Part shown: in pieces, positions 7,117-18,000 of the stretch
Layout: every line of letters begins with the position of its first letter
Position numbering within the stretch: position 1 is the stretch's first letter
Assembly: GCA_038124025.1 (NCBI GenBank)
Contig: JAYPBC010000016.1
Coordinates: 1-45,019, forward strand
Origin: UBA1275 sp038124025
GTDB taxonomy: Bacteria; Bacteroidota; Rhodothermia; Balneolales; Balneolaceae
Direction of reading: 5' to 3'
Length of the DNA: 45,019 nt
Made by a program: the position numbers and the translations under genes
Notes under the pieces: model-generated
Told to the model about the DNA's origin: nothing
Database searches by the model: none
What the model saw: only the letters and a program-made list of their open reading frames with translations

Positions 7117-10100
7117 TTGCCAATTACAAAGACATTAGCAGTAACCAACGACTTCAACAGTATCGGAGTATCCTTAGCTTCGGCAGAAGCGATTCTGTCA
7201 CGTTCGCATGGGGAAGTATTGACACCAGAGACCATTAACTACAGAACCTTTAAGCCTGAAATGGACGGGCTGTTTTGTGAAAAAATCTTTGGCCCTGTTA
7301 AAGATTATGAATGCCACTGTGGAAAGTATAAGAGAATCAGATACAAGGGTATCATCTGTGACCGCTGTGGTGTGGAGGTAACTAGAAAAGCTGTACGAAG
7401 AGAGCGAATGGGACATATTTCCCTCACTGTTCCTACCGTTCACATCTGGTATTTTAAGTCTCTTCCAAACAAAATTGCCTACTTACTAGGTCTGTCTTCT
7501 AAGAATTTAGATAAGATTGTGTATTACGAAACATTCGTAATCATCAATGCTGGTATGGCAAAGGATTTAGGCTACAACAAAGGCGACTTTATAACGGAGG
7601 AAGAAAAATATGACATCCTCGATCAATTGCCAGAGGAACATTTCGAGCTCGATGAAGATGATGAAGATCGTTTTGTAGTAAAAGAGGGTGCTGAGGCTCT
7701 CGAAGCAATGTTAGCTGATCTTGATCTAGATGAGATGGCATTTAACTTGCGTGAGGAAGTAAAAGAAGAAACTTCCCAGATGCGTAAGAAGAAAAAATTA
7801 AAGCAACTTCAAGTAATAGAGTCATTCCGTGCGGCGGCTAAACACACTGAAAACCGCCCAGAATGGATGGTACAACGAGTAATCCCGGTAATTCCCCCTG
7901 AGTTACGACCTCTTGTGCCTTTAGAAGGTGGTCGCTTTGCAACCTCTGATCTAAATGATTTGTATCGCCGCGTTATCATCAGAAATAATCGACTTAAGCG
8001 ATTAATTGATATTAAGGCACCTGATGTAATTCTACGGAATGAGAAGCGAATGCTTCAAGAAGCCGTTGATTCTTTGTATGATAACTCTAGAAAATCAAAT
8101 GCTGTCCGAAACAATAACCGCCCTCTAAAGTCTTTAAGCGATATGCTTAAAGGTAAGAGTGGTCGATTCCGCCAAAACCTTTTAGGTAAGCGGGTAGATT
8201 ATTCTGGTCGATCGGTAATTGTTGTTGGTCCTGAATTGAAAATGCACGAGTGTGGTCTGCCAAAAGAAATGGCGGTTGAGCTATACAAGCCATTTATCAT
8301 TCGGCGACTTATCGAACGTGGATTCGTAAAGACGGTCAAAAGCGCAAAGAAAGTAGTTGACCGACGCGATGCGGTGGTATGGGAAGTGCTAGAAAATGTG
8401 ATTGACGGACACCCCGTTATGTTGAATCGTGCCCCAACTCTTCACCGTTTAGGAATTCAGGCATTTCAGCCCGTCTTAATTGAAGAAAAAGCAATACGAC
8501 TACATCCATTGGCATGTACCGCATTCAATGCTGACTTCGATGGTGATCAGATGGCTGTTCACTTACCGCTAAGCCACGATGCCGTATTAGAGGCATCTGT
8601 ACTGATGCTTGGCTCTCACAATATCCTAAGCCCTGCAAGTGGCGGACCCATTGCGGTGCCTTCACAGGATATGATCTTAGGGTTATATTATTTAACGAAA
8701 CCAAGAAGCGGTCAGCTAGGTGAGGGTAAAACGTTCTCATCACCTCAAGAAGTCATTATTGCATTTGATCAAGGTCAGATAAAAGTACACTCTAAGATTA
8801 ATGTTCGTGTCAATTCTCTAAATGAGCAAGGGGAGGAAGTAACTGAGGTAGTGAAAACATCTACCGGACGTGTTCTTTTTAATGAGATAGTACCTACCGA
8901 GATGGGCTTTATCAATAAAACCCTTGGTAAAAAAGAATTACGTGTACTTATCGGTGAGATACATGCACGCGTGGGAACCGCTAAAGCCTCGGCATTCTTG
9001 GATGATATGAAGCGAATTGGGTATGAAAATGCTACCCTAGGTGGACTTTCATTCAGTTTAGAGGATATCATTATTCCAGATGCAAAAGCCAATTTGATCA
9101 ATGGTGCCAAAGATGAAGTAACTGATATTCAAGGTCGTTACGAAATGGGCTTCATTACAGACAATGAACGATACAATCAGGTAATAGATAAGTGGACAAG
9201 CACCACTAACCGTGTATCTGAAACTCTATTCCAAGCGTTAGCTGATGACCGGGAAGGTTTTAATCCGGTATTCATGATGGCCGATTCTGGAGCTCGTGGT
9301 TCGAAAGAACAGATTCGTCAGTTAGGTGGTATGCGGGGTCTTATGGCCAAGCCTCAAAAAAGTTCCATGCAACAAGGGAATGAAGTTATTGAAAACCCGA
9401 TCCTTTCTTCATTCAAAGAGGGGTTGACGGTACTTGAATACTTCATCTCAACGCACGGTGCACGTAAAGGTCTTGCCGATACAGCTCTGAAAACAGCTGA
9501 TGCAGGGTATCTAACACGTAGACTGGTAGATGTATCACAAGATGTAATCATTACTGAGGATGACTGCGGTACCTTGCGTGGTATCAAAATGCAGGCATTA
9601 AAAGATAATGAAGACATCATAGAGCGTTTGGAAGACCGAATTATTGGTCGTTTTTCGCTGCATGATGTATACGATCCAATCTCTGATGAGTTACTTTGTG
9701 GAGCGAATCAGATGATCGACGAAACCGTTGCCAAGAAAATTGCCGAGACTTCTATCGAAGAGGTTGAAATCCGTTCGGTGCTTACATGCGAAACAGGGCG
9801 TGGAGTTTGTGCCAAATGCTATGGACGAGATTTAGCCAGAGGTACTGTTGTTGAAAAAGGTGAAGCGGTTGGTGTTATCGCTGCACAGTCCATTGGTGAG
9901 CCTGGCACCCAGCTAACCTTACGTACATTTCACGTTGGGGGTACTGCGTCTCGTTTAGAGGCCGAATCTCAGCATAAAGCTAAGTTTGATGGAAAAGTTG
10001 AATTCGAAAACATTCGTGTAGTTGAATACAACGATGGCGAAGAGGAGCACAATGTGGTCCTTAGTCGTGCTGGAGAGTTAAAAATTGTTGATGAAGAAGG

Positions 10101-11424
10101 TAAAATGCTCATCAGTTATAATGTACCTTACGGTTGTGAAATGATGGTTGAAGAAGGTGACATGGTACCCAAAGGAGCACAGCTTTGTAAATGGGATCCA
10201 TACAATGCCTTGATATTCTCTGAGATTGATGGAGAAGTTGCCTATAAAGATATCATTCAAGGTGTAACATTCACCGAAGATACCGATGCCCAAACTGGGC
10301 ACCGTGAGAAGGTAATTACCGACTCTAAGGACAGAAGCCTTGTGCCAACATTGGTCATCAAAGGAGGAAGTGAGCGCTTGAGAGAAAGTACTCTACCTGT
10401 GGAAACTCATATTGTTGTTGAAGACGGTGAGAAAGTGGCAGCGGGTCAAATCTTAGCTAAAATTCCAAGAGCTACCGGTAAATCCAAGGATATTACCGCT
10501 GGGCTACCTCGAGTGACTGAGCTATTTGAGGCGCGTTCACCTAGTGATCCAGCTGCAGTCAGTGAAATTGATGGTATTGTAGAAATGGGGTCTCGTAAAC
10601 GAGGGTCTCAAGAAGTTATCGTTCGGTCTAAAGATGGCACGGATGAGAAGAAATACCTTATTTCATTAAGTAAGCATATTTTGGTTCAATCCAATGATTT
10701 TGTCAAAGCTGGTCAACCACTTTCTGATGGGACTATTCCTGCGCAAGATATTCTAAATATCTTAGGCCCTTATGCGGTTCAATCGTATTTGGTAAATGAA
10801 ATACAGGAAGTTTACCGTCTACAAGGGGTGAAAATAAATGATAAGCATATCGAAGTTATCGTAAGTACCATGATGCAAAAAGTTGAGATTACCGATCCAG
10901 GTGATACGATGTATCTTGAAGGCGATAAGGTAGACCGCTTTGAAGTTAATACTCAAAATGACGAACTAATCGGTAAGTTTGTTGTTCGCAACCCAGGTGG
11001 GAGCGAAGTTAAAAAGGGTACGATTTTGGATCGTCGTGAGGTTCGTGAGATTAATAACCAATTAATCAAAGAAGATAAAGCCGAACTAGAAGTACTAGAG
11101 GCTAAACCAGCGATATCCAAACCTATACTACTTGGTATTACACGTGCGGCATTGTCAACAGAGAGTTGGCTATCCGCAGCGTCCTTCCAGGAAACTACTA
11201 AGGTTCTGACACAAGCATCTATTGAAGCAAAACGTGATTTCTTACGTGGCCTCAAAGAAAATGTGGTTGTTGGTCACAAAGTGCCTGCTGGTACCGGTCT
11301 ACGAGAGTACAACGAACTTATTGTTGGTTCTCGTAAAGACATGGAAGAAGGTGAGGAAGAAGTGGCCAAAGTATTTGAAGCCCTTGGTGGTGAGGATACC
11401 GAAGCTATTGCTGGAGAAGAGTAA
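7117..11424 (+). CDS. rpoC: DNA-directed RNA polymerase subunit beta prime
   Basis: The 1435-residue product is the beta prime subunit. The N-terminal zinc ribbon is visible (CHCGKYKRIRYKGIICDRCG, about residues 66-85). The catalytic Mg-binding loop NADFDGDQM is present, and the second zinc site CETGRGVCAKC lies in the C-terminal half. The bridge and trigger regions are complete, including IAAQSIGEPGTQLTLRTFH. The start is TTG at 7117 with GGAG seven bases upstream, so both large polymerase genes begin with TTG. The tail is acidic. A strong intrinsic terminator begins 38 bases after the stop and closes the operon. Confidence 0.97.
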   Translation: MPITKTLAVTNDFNSIGVSLASAEAILSRSHGEVLTPETINYRTFKPEMDGLFCEKIFGPVKDYECHCGKYKRIRYKGIICDRCGVEVTRKAVRRERMGHISLTVPTVHIWYFKSLPNKIAYLLGLSSKNLDKIVYYETFVIINAGMAKDLGYNKGDFITEEEKYDILDQLPEEHFELDEDDEDRFVVKEGAEALEAMLADLDLDEMAFNLREEVKEETSQMRKKKKLKQLQVIESFRAAAKHTENRPEWMVQRVIPVIPPELRPLVPLEGGRFATSDLNDLYRRVIIRNNRLKRLIDIKAPDVILRNEKRMLQEAVDSLYDNSRKSNAVRNNNRPLKSLSDMLKGKSGRFRQNLLGKRVDYSGRSVIVVGPELKMHECGLPKEMAVELYKPFIIRRLIERGFVKTVKSAKKVVDRRDAVVWEVLENVIDGHPVMLNRAPTLHRLGIQAFQPVLIEEKAIRLHPLACTAFNADFDGDQMAVHLPLSHDAVLEASVLMLGSHNILSPASGGPIAVPSQDMILGLYYLTKPRSGQLGEGKTFSSPQEVIIAFDQGQIKVHSKINVRVNSLNEQGEEVTEVVKTSTGRVLFNEIVPTEMGFINKTLGKKELRVLIGEIHARVGTAKASAFLDDMKRIGYENATLGGLSFSLEDIIIPDAKANLINGAKDEVTDIQGRYEMGFITDNERYNQVIDKWTSTTNRVSETLFQALADDREGFNPVFMMADSGARGSKEQIRQLGGMRGLMAKPQKSSMQQGNEVIENPILSSFKEGLTVLEYFISTHGARKGLADTALKTADAGYLTRRLVDVSQDVIITEDDCGTLRGIKMQALKDNEDIIERLEDRIIGRFSLHDVYDPISDELLCGANQMIDETVAKKIAETSIEEVEIRSVLTCETGRGVCAKCYGRDLARGTVVEKGEAVGVIAAQSIGEPGTQLTLRTFHVGGTASRLEAESQHKAKFDGKVEFENIRVVEYNDGEEEHNVVLSRAGELKIVDEEGKMLISYNVPYGCEMMVEEGDMVPKGAQLCKWDPYNALIFSEIDGEVAYKDIIQGVTFTEDTDAQTGHREKVITDSKDRSLVPTLVIKGGSERLRESTLPVETHIVVEDGEKVAAGQILAKIPRATGKSKDITAGLPRVTELFEARSPSDPAAVSEIDGIVEMGSRKRGSQEVIVRSKDGTDEKKYLISLSKHILVQSNDFVKAGQPLSDGTIPAQDILNILGPYAVQSYLVNEIQEVYRLQGVKINDKHIEVIVSTMMQKVEITDPGDTMYLEGDKVDRFEVNTQNDELIGKFVVRNPGGSEVKKGTILDRREVREINNQLIKEDKAELEVLEAKPAISKPILLGITRAALSTESWLSAASFQETTKVLTQASIEAKRDFLRGLKENVVVGHKVPAGTGLREYNELIVGSRKDMEEGEEEVAKVFEALGGEDTEAIAGEE

Positions 11425-11461
11425 GTACCGACTTATTATCTTTAATAGCCCTTAAAAAATT

Positions 11462-11496
11462 AAAGCCCCTATTGAGAAATCAAGAGGGGCTTTTTT
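11462..11496 (+). terminator. Intrinsic terminator of the rpoBC operon
   Basis: AAAGCCCCT (11462-11470) pairs with AGGGGCTTT (11485-11493) around a 14-nt loop, and the T-run continues to 11496. The A-run before the stem makes it potentially active for both strands, but it is placed to stop rpoC transcription; the minus-strand gene at 11575-11880 ends 78 bases away. Confidence 0.9.
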
Positions 11497-11574
11497 ATTA
11501 AAATTAAGTTGGATTGCCAAGCATTCTTAGTTATAGGCTCTACAATTTACATCTGTTATTTATGGGCTGAAGTC

Positions 11575-11880
11575 TTACGCTTTAGGCGCTTGGTCAATTG
11601 ATTCAAGCAAATGCTCTGCTTCTTTAATGAGGTCATCGGCTTTTTTCTTTGCTTCAGAGACCACTTGCTGTCCCTTTTCTTTTGCTTCCGACATAAGCTT
11701 GTCTTTTTCTATCTGTAATTCACCAATGAGATCAATTAGCTCGTCTCTGTAATGACTTAGCTGATAGCTTAACTTTTTTCGCGTATTAGTACCCGTGTCT
11801 GGGGCATATAATAATGCAATTATTGAACCTGCAAGGGCCCCTGTTATTAATCCTGCTAGGAAACTTTCTGTTTTACTCAT
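11575..11880 (-). CDS. YtxH-like small membrane-anchored stress protein
   Basis: A 101-residue protein with the YtxH layout. There is a short N-terminal glycine/alanine-rich membrane span (FLAGLITGALAGSIIALLYAP, about residues 7-27), the typical LYAPDTGTNTRKKL turn, then a charged coiled-coil tail rich in Lys, Glu and Ala (about 45-95). YtxH proteins are general-stress proteins in Bacillus; their molecular role is unknown. AAGGAG lies about 6 bases before the ATG. It is 74 bases downstream of the second RND gene on the same strand, so it may share that transcript, though the gap also allows its own promoter. Confidence 0.8.
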   Translation of the reverse strand: MSKTESFLAGLITGALAGSIIALLYAPDTGTNTRKKLSYQLSHYRDELIDLIGELQIEKDKLMSEAKEKGQQVVSEAKKKADDLIKEAEHLLESIDQAPKA

Positions 11881-11954
11881 AATTACTCCTTTTCTTTTAG
11901 TATATAAAATCTGAGGACTATTGTCTAATGTCTACTTGTACTCAGTTATACGAT

Positions 11955-14900
11955 TTATTTCTTGCGAAGTTGCTTAACCCAGTTAATACTTTGATTGAAT
12001 CCAACCGATATAGCAGGGGTTATAAAAAGGGTTAGAACAGCGCCAAATAACAAACCTCCTATAACCGCTTTGGCTAGTGGAGACCAAATTTCAGCGCCTG
12101 AGCCCAGTTCTAAGGATAATGGAATCATTGAACAAATGGTGGTTATCGCAGTCAAGAGAATCGGTCGCATACGACGTCTACATGCTTCAATTACTTGTGT
12201 CATGTACTCTGAGCCTCTGGTTGGGTCAAATGCAATTCCTCTGGTATTTAAGTGAATATAATCCACCAGTACAATACCGTTGTTTACGATAATACCCACT
12301 AACATGAACATTCCAATTTGGGCAGTAGTAGATAACGGATCTCCTAAAAGTACCAAGAAAGCTAATGCACCAAATGCAGCCATAAATATACACAACCAAA
12401 TAACAAAGGGGTCTCGGAAGTTTTCGAATAAGGATGCCATTATCATGTACATCAATAACACGGCGGCGATTAAGGCAAAGAAGAATTGTTGAAACCCTTC
12501 TGCTGATTCGGCAGTGCCGCCGGTAAATTCATAACGGTAGCCTTCGGGTAATACGATTTCTGATTGAATGAAGGAGATTATTTTTTCGCGATATTCATTG
12601 GCGTCTCCATCGACCCGAATATTTACGTCTAATACCGTTTCTCTATCTCTTCGAGAAAAGGAATCAACCCCTTCGGTAGCTACAAATTCTCCCACAGCAA
12701 CAATTGGTACGCGTTGATCTCCAACTTGAAATATTTCCACATCAAAAAGATCTTCTCTGTTCTTTAAAGCTTCACGTCTCGAACGAACCTCGATGGGTAT
12801 CTCACGTCCTTCGTCGATATAAAACCCAGCCTGGTTACCGAGTGTTTGGGTTCGTAGATTTGAAGCTACAGTATTTAAGCTTGTACCCAACCTTCCCAAA
12901 CGTTCCCTATCGGCGTAAAAATGTAATTCGGGTGTGGGATCGGTGCGCCCATTATCTACAGATATGATATTTGGGTCAGCTAAGAGATTTTTCTCAATTT
13001 CCCCAGAAATAGCAACCAATTCGTCTATTTCAGGTCCAATCAAACTTAGGCGTATTGCGCCACCACCAAAGCTAAATCCACGACCAAAACTCAAACCCCC
13101 TCCCTCAACTCGTACTCTAACTGTTGTTCCTGCTGCCACTAATTCACGTCGAAGTCGTAAAGAAAAATCATTACTACTTATTTCACGTTCGCTTTCGGGT
13201 ACTAATACAACACTTATTTCACCTCTATTGGTTTGTTCGGTCCAACGTGAACGACCAATAGATGCAATCCGAGTTTCTACCTCGGGCATATCAGCCAGTT
13301 TGGCATTGAAAGATTCAAGCACTTCCATGGTTTTAACTAGCTTGGATCCTTCTGGTAGGGTGATGTCAATATCGATTTCACCAGTGTCTGTTTCTGGGAA
13401 CCCCTCTTTATTTATGGTGCTATAAAGGTATCCAGTTGCACTAATGATGGTAATCATGGAGACCACTGCAACCCATTTGTGATGTAGAATCCAACGAAGC
13501 ACCCCGGTATATTTTTTTTCAAGAGAGCTAATCCCTCTAAATGCCCAATTATTTCTGTTGAACTGTGTAGCATCAAGAGCGAGAAGCGATATTACGGGAA
13601 CCAATATAATGGATGATAAAAAGGAGAATCCAATTGCGAAGCATATCGTAAAGGCAAATTCTCTGAAAAAACTAGCTTGAACCCCACTGAGCATGATAAT
13701 GGGGATAAAAACACCCAAGGTGGTTAGGGTAGAGCCGAGTAGTGCACCAATAACCTCATTCGTTCCCTTTAAAGCGGCTTCATATTTACTCATGCCTTCT
13801 TCTAACTTACGCGCGATGCTTTCGGTTACCACAATGGAATTGTCTACAAGTAAGCCAATGGCAAGGGCTAATGCGGATATGGTAAGAATATTTAGTGTGA
13901 GGTCGGCAAAATACATGGCAGCAAAACTAGCAGCAATGGACACTGGTATGGAGGTAGCTACCACTAATGAAATTCTCCAACCACCCATAAAAATAAGTAT
14001 CACAGCGATAACTACAATTAAGGCGCTGGTTGCCGACTGCGATAAATTGTTGATTGAATCATCGATATTACGTCCTTCGTCTGAGAGAACCTGGATGTTA
14101 ACCCCTGGTGGCATAATATCATTTAGCTCATCTAAATTAGCTTTTACTGCATTAACAACATCCAATGTGTTTGCGTCCGAGCTTTTTTGAATGTCTACAG
14201 ATACACTATTTCGATCATTTACCGTGACCAATGAGGTAACATCAGTGAAGCCATCTGAAACCTCTGCAACATCCTTAACCCGTATAGGGACTCCGTTGTC
14301 GGCTACTTGGACGATCGTATTTGCTATTTCTTCGACACTATCATAGGTGGACTGTACCCTCACAGAATAGCTTATACGATCAGAAATAACATTCCCAATA
14401 GGTAACTGTGAGTTATTTTGCCTTAGGGCATTTTCGATATCAGACGGCGACAGATTGTATTGGGCTAGGGACATAGGAGAAACATCTACATAGATTCTAC
14501 GCTCTAACCCACCCTGTGTTTCTGCAGATGCGAGTCCATCAATTCGCTCTAATCGAGGTTCGACAAGTTCGACACCTAGGTTACGAAGCTCGTCTAAACC
14601 TCGATTACTAGCATCGATACTAAGCTTCATTATAGGTCTGTTTTCCGGATCGAACTGAAAAATAACGGGTTCTCTAGCCTGATTCGGTAATTCATTACGG
14701 ACATTATCTAAGGCTTCGCGCACTTTCAATTCTGTTTTTCTAATGTCAGTACCATCCTTTAAACGCATAATAATAAATGCACTACCTCGACTCACACGTG
14801 CCTCGAGGCTCTCTATTCCTTCAATAGCTGAAACAGCCCCCTCAATTGGGTTCACAAGGATTCGATTTATATCCTCTGGGGACACATTTTGATACCCAGT

Positions 14901-15053
14901 TGAAATAGCTAACACGGGTATATTAATAGAGGGAAATAGGGTTACCCGCAAATTTTGCAGAGAAAAGATACCGAAAGCGGTCATGATAATAGTAATCATA
15001 ATGACCGTTATCGGGCGTCGTAAAATAGAGCCAGCTACACTGAATTGTTTCAT
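11955..15053 (-). CDS. RND-family efflux pump, inner-membrane subunit (second of a tandem pair)
   Basis: A 1032-residue AcrB/MdtBC-type transporter that would use proton flow to expel substrates through a tripartite pump. It starts with the typical RRPITVIMITIIMTAFGIF first helix, followed by two large periplasmic loops and two sets of membrane helices. The TM4 relay reads GLLVDNSIVVTE, so the second Asp of the AcrB pair is Asn. TM10 reads GIIVNNGIVLVDY, lacking the AcrB Lys; both variants occur in divergent RND subfamilies. The gene lies 24 bases after another RND gene and downstream of a membrane fusion protein. No TolC-like outer-membrane gene is in the window. Substrate unknown. Confidence 0.9.
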   Translation of the reverse strand: MKQFSVAGSILRRPITVIMITIIMTAFGIFSLQNLRVTLFPSINIPVLAISTGYQNVSPEDINRILVNPIEGAVSAIEGIESLEARVSRGSAFIIMRLKDGTDIRKTELKVREALDNVRNELPNQAREPVIFQFDPENRPIMKLSIDASNRGLDELRNLGVELVEPRLERIDGLASAETQGGLERRIYVDVSPMSLAQYNLSPSDIENALRQNNSQLPIGNVISDRISYSVRVQSTYDSVEEIANTIVQVADNGVPIRVKDVAEVSDGFTDVTSLVTVNDRNSVSVDIQKSSDANTLDVVNAVKANLDELNDIMPPGVNIQVLSDEGRNIDDSINNLSQSATSALIVVIAVILIFMGGWRISLVVATSIPVSIAASFAAMYFADLTLNILTISALALAIGLLVDNSIVVTESIARKLEEGMSKYEAALKGTNEVIGALLGSTLTTLGVFIPIIMLSGVQASFFREFAFTICFAIGFSFLSSIILVPVISLLALDATQFNRNNWAFRGISSLEKKYTGVLRWILHHKWVAVVSMITIISATGYLYSTINKEGFPETDTGEIDIDITLPEGSKLVKTMEVLESFNAKLADMPEVETRIASIGRSRWTEQTNRGEISVVLVPESEREISSNDFSLRLRRELVAAGTTVRVRVEGGGLSFGRGFSFGGGAIRLSLIGPEIDELVAISGEIEKNLLADPNIISVDNGRTDPTPELHFYADRERLGRLGTSLNTVASNLRTQTLGNQAGFYIDEGREIPIEVRSRREALKNREDLFDVEIFQVGDQRVPIVAVGEFVATEGVDSFSRRDRETVLDVNIRVDGDANEYREKIISFIQSEIVLPEGYRYEFTGGTAESAEGFQQFFFALIAAVLLMYMIMASLFENFRDPFVIWLCIFMAAFGALAFLVLLGDPLSTTAQIGMFMLVGIIVNNGIVLVDYIHLNTRGIAFDPTRGSEYMTQVIEACRRRMRPILLTAITTICSMIPLSLELGSGAEIWSPLAKAVIGGLLFGAVLTLFITPAISVGFNQSINWVKQLRKK

Positions 15054-15077
15054 ATTATGTATCTATCCTTCTCGGGT

Positions 15078-18000
15078 TTATGTGGTCGCCTCAGTTTCTA
15101 GAGGTTCTTGCTCTTCAGCTAATGGGTCTTGTTTGTGTACCGCATCAAATCCAAGTCGTTCCACACCGTCATTGATTATGAAGTATAGGCATGGTACTAC
15201 AAATAACATTAGTAGTGTTGACATGGTCAAACCACCAATAACAGTTCGAGCCATTGGACTCCATGTTTCGGAACCAGATCCGATTTCCAGAGCCAGTGGC
15301 ACCATAGATAAAATGGTGGTAAAAGCGGTCATTAGAATTGGTCGTAATCTACGAACCGCTCCTGTTACTATAGCTTGACTACGCTCTATTCCTCGCGCCT
15401 GCAGTATCTTTATGTAATCGATCATTACTATACCGTTATTTACTACAATACCTGTGAGTAGAATAAGACCCACCATTGAAGTAACGCTAATAGAGGTGTT
15501 GGTCACCCAAAGCATGAGGAGTACCCCAGTAAGTGCTAATGGGATGGTAAAGATTATGATGAACGGCTCCAGTAAGCTTTCAAACTGAGAAGCCATAACC
15601 ATATAAGTTAGAATGCCAGCAATCGCAAAGGCAATTAAAAGGAACCCGAATGATTCGGCTTGCTCTTCTGCTGTACCGGCTAATTCATATCGATACCCAT
15701 CGGGCCAATCTACCTGACCTAATAGTATTCTTGCTTGATCTGAGGCTGCTTTCAAGTCGGTACCTGCGAGTTCAGCTGTAATTTCGGTGACCCGTTCCTG
15801 GTTAATACGCATTACATTAGTCGGGCCGGTATATCGCTCCAAACGGGCAAGGTTTTTCAAAGGCATCCAGCCTGAAGCAGGTGTTTGAATTTGAATATTA
15901 GATAAATCAAGTGTTTCGGATTTATCCTTTGGATCTAATTCAACTAAGACCTCAAATTCTACCCCCTGATCCACAAAGCTCGTTGCAATATTACCTTTTA
16001 CGGCGTCGCTGACGGCAGAAGCGACCTGATTGGTATTCATCCCGACCCGAGAAATTCTTTCTCTATCCATGATTAAACGAAGTTCAGGCCTTCCTTGGTC
16101 AGAGCTCGAAAATAGATTAGCTACTCCTTCTATGCTACCTAAGCGTTCCTTTACCCCATTGGTTAGTTCTTTTTTGAGTTCTGGATCATAGCCAAAAATT
16201 TGCACGATTAATCCATTTTCGCCGTCAGGGCTCAGAGGATTGATGATTAATTCTTTAATTTGAACCCCCGGAACTTGTTCCAATGACGCTAGAAGAGATT
16301 GGGTTATTTCAAATTGCCCACGCTTACGCTCTTTTTGACCAACTAATTCGACTCGGATGGTCCCTCTATACCCACCAGGATTATCCGCCCCCTCTACACC
16401 CTCTTTATCACCATAATCAGCTACAACTAATCGTGCTTCCGGCACCTCTTGTTGAATGATCGTTTCCACTTGGGTAATGGACCTCTCTAGTTCAAAAAGG
16501 TTCACACCAGGTTCTCTTTGGATTTCTAATGTGAAGGCATTTTCGTCAACTCTTGGAAAGAATTCTCCCCCTAATTGGTAGAAAATTGGAAGGGTAGCAG
16601 CAAAAAGTACTAGTGCGCCAATAACCACAGATACGCTATTTTGGATAAGCTTTGTAAGTAGTGAGCGGTATTTTTCTTCGATTTTTTCAAGAAAACGAGA
16701 TAATAGAACAGCTAATTTATTGGTTGCCTCAAAGTTGATTTTTTCCTCATTAAAAAATAATGAGCTCATCATGGGTATTAGGGTCAAAGCAACTAATGAG
16801 GATACAGAAAGTGAAAAAGAGATGGTCAGTGCTAAATCTCTAAACAAGAATCCTGCAATACCAGGAACAAATAGAATAGGTAAAAACACCACAAGTGTAG
16901 TTAAAGTGGACACCACAACTGGAACGGCAACTTCTCTCGCACCTAATATTGAAGCTGTTTTTCTATCCGCTCCATCCTCTCGAAACCGGAATATATTTTC
17001 TAGGACGACGACCGCATCATCTACCACCATTCCCACAGCAAGAGTTAAGCCTGATAATGAGATGATATTAAGGCTTAAATCGGCAAAATCCATCACCATG
17101 AAGGTGGTAATGATCGAAACAGGTATTGAGATAGCAATGATGAGTGCAGAGCGTCCGCTACGTAAGAAGGCAAGAAGTATCAATACTACCAAAATAACTG
17201 CCTGAATACCGGTTAGGAGTAGATTTTGGATACTTTGTTGAATGAACTCTGCTTTGTTTGTAAGTACTTTTATCTGTACGTCTTTGGGGAGGCTTTTCTT
17301 TATATCCTCTAAACTTTCTACCACATCGGTGGCTGCAGAGACAACATTTGCATCACTCTGTCGGTATACATTTAGAATAACCCCATCTTCCCCATCTATG
17401 TGGACATTTCCTATAGGTTGTGCGATTCCATCATCAACCAGTGCTACATCTTTAAGTAAAAGCGCCTGTCCATCTCGAACGGTGACGATGGTATTTTTAA
17501 TCTGATCGATATTTTTGAATTCACCAATGGTTCGGAGGCTATAAATAGTATTTCCTTCAGATAATTGACCAGCGGGTACCTGAATATTTTCTTGGGCTAA
17601 CTTTGCGGCAATTTCAGCAATGGTAACATCATATAGCCGCATTTTTTCATTATCAATGGTCACGTTAATTTGCCGCTCTAAACCACCGGATGTTTCAACG
17701 GAAGCGATGCCATTTACTCGTTCAATACGTTGTTCAAGGATTTGATTTGCATACGTTCGAAGATCTCGAGAACTGCGGGCATTACTCGTTAGAGTGAGAA
17801 CAACAATGGGCTCTTGATTGGGGTCATAGGAAAAAACGAGTGGAGATTCCGCATCGTTCGGAATGGATCTTTCTACAAATCCCAATTGTTTACGGACATC
17901 GTTTTCTGCCTCATATAAGTCAGTACCCCAGTTGAAATTAAGTTTTACCACTGAAGCACCTTGGCTCGACAAAGAACGGATTCTACGTACTCCACTAATG

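Noticed and set aside
13693..14190. 165-codon plus-strand frame opposite the second RND gene
   Set aside because: It lies wholly within a complete RND gene, has no start signal and its composition follows from the antisense reading.
16720..17205. 161-codon plus-strand frame opposite the first RND gene
   Set aside because: Antisense shadow of membrane-helix codons; no domain or start signal.
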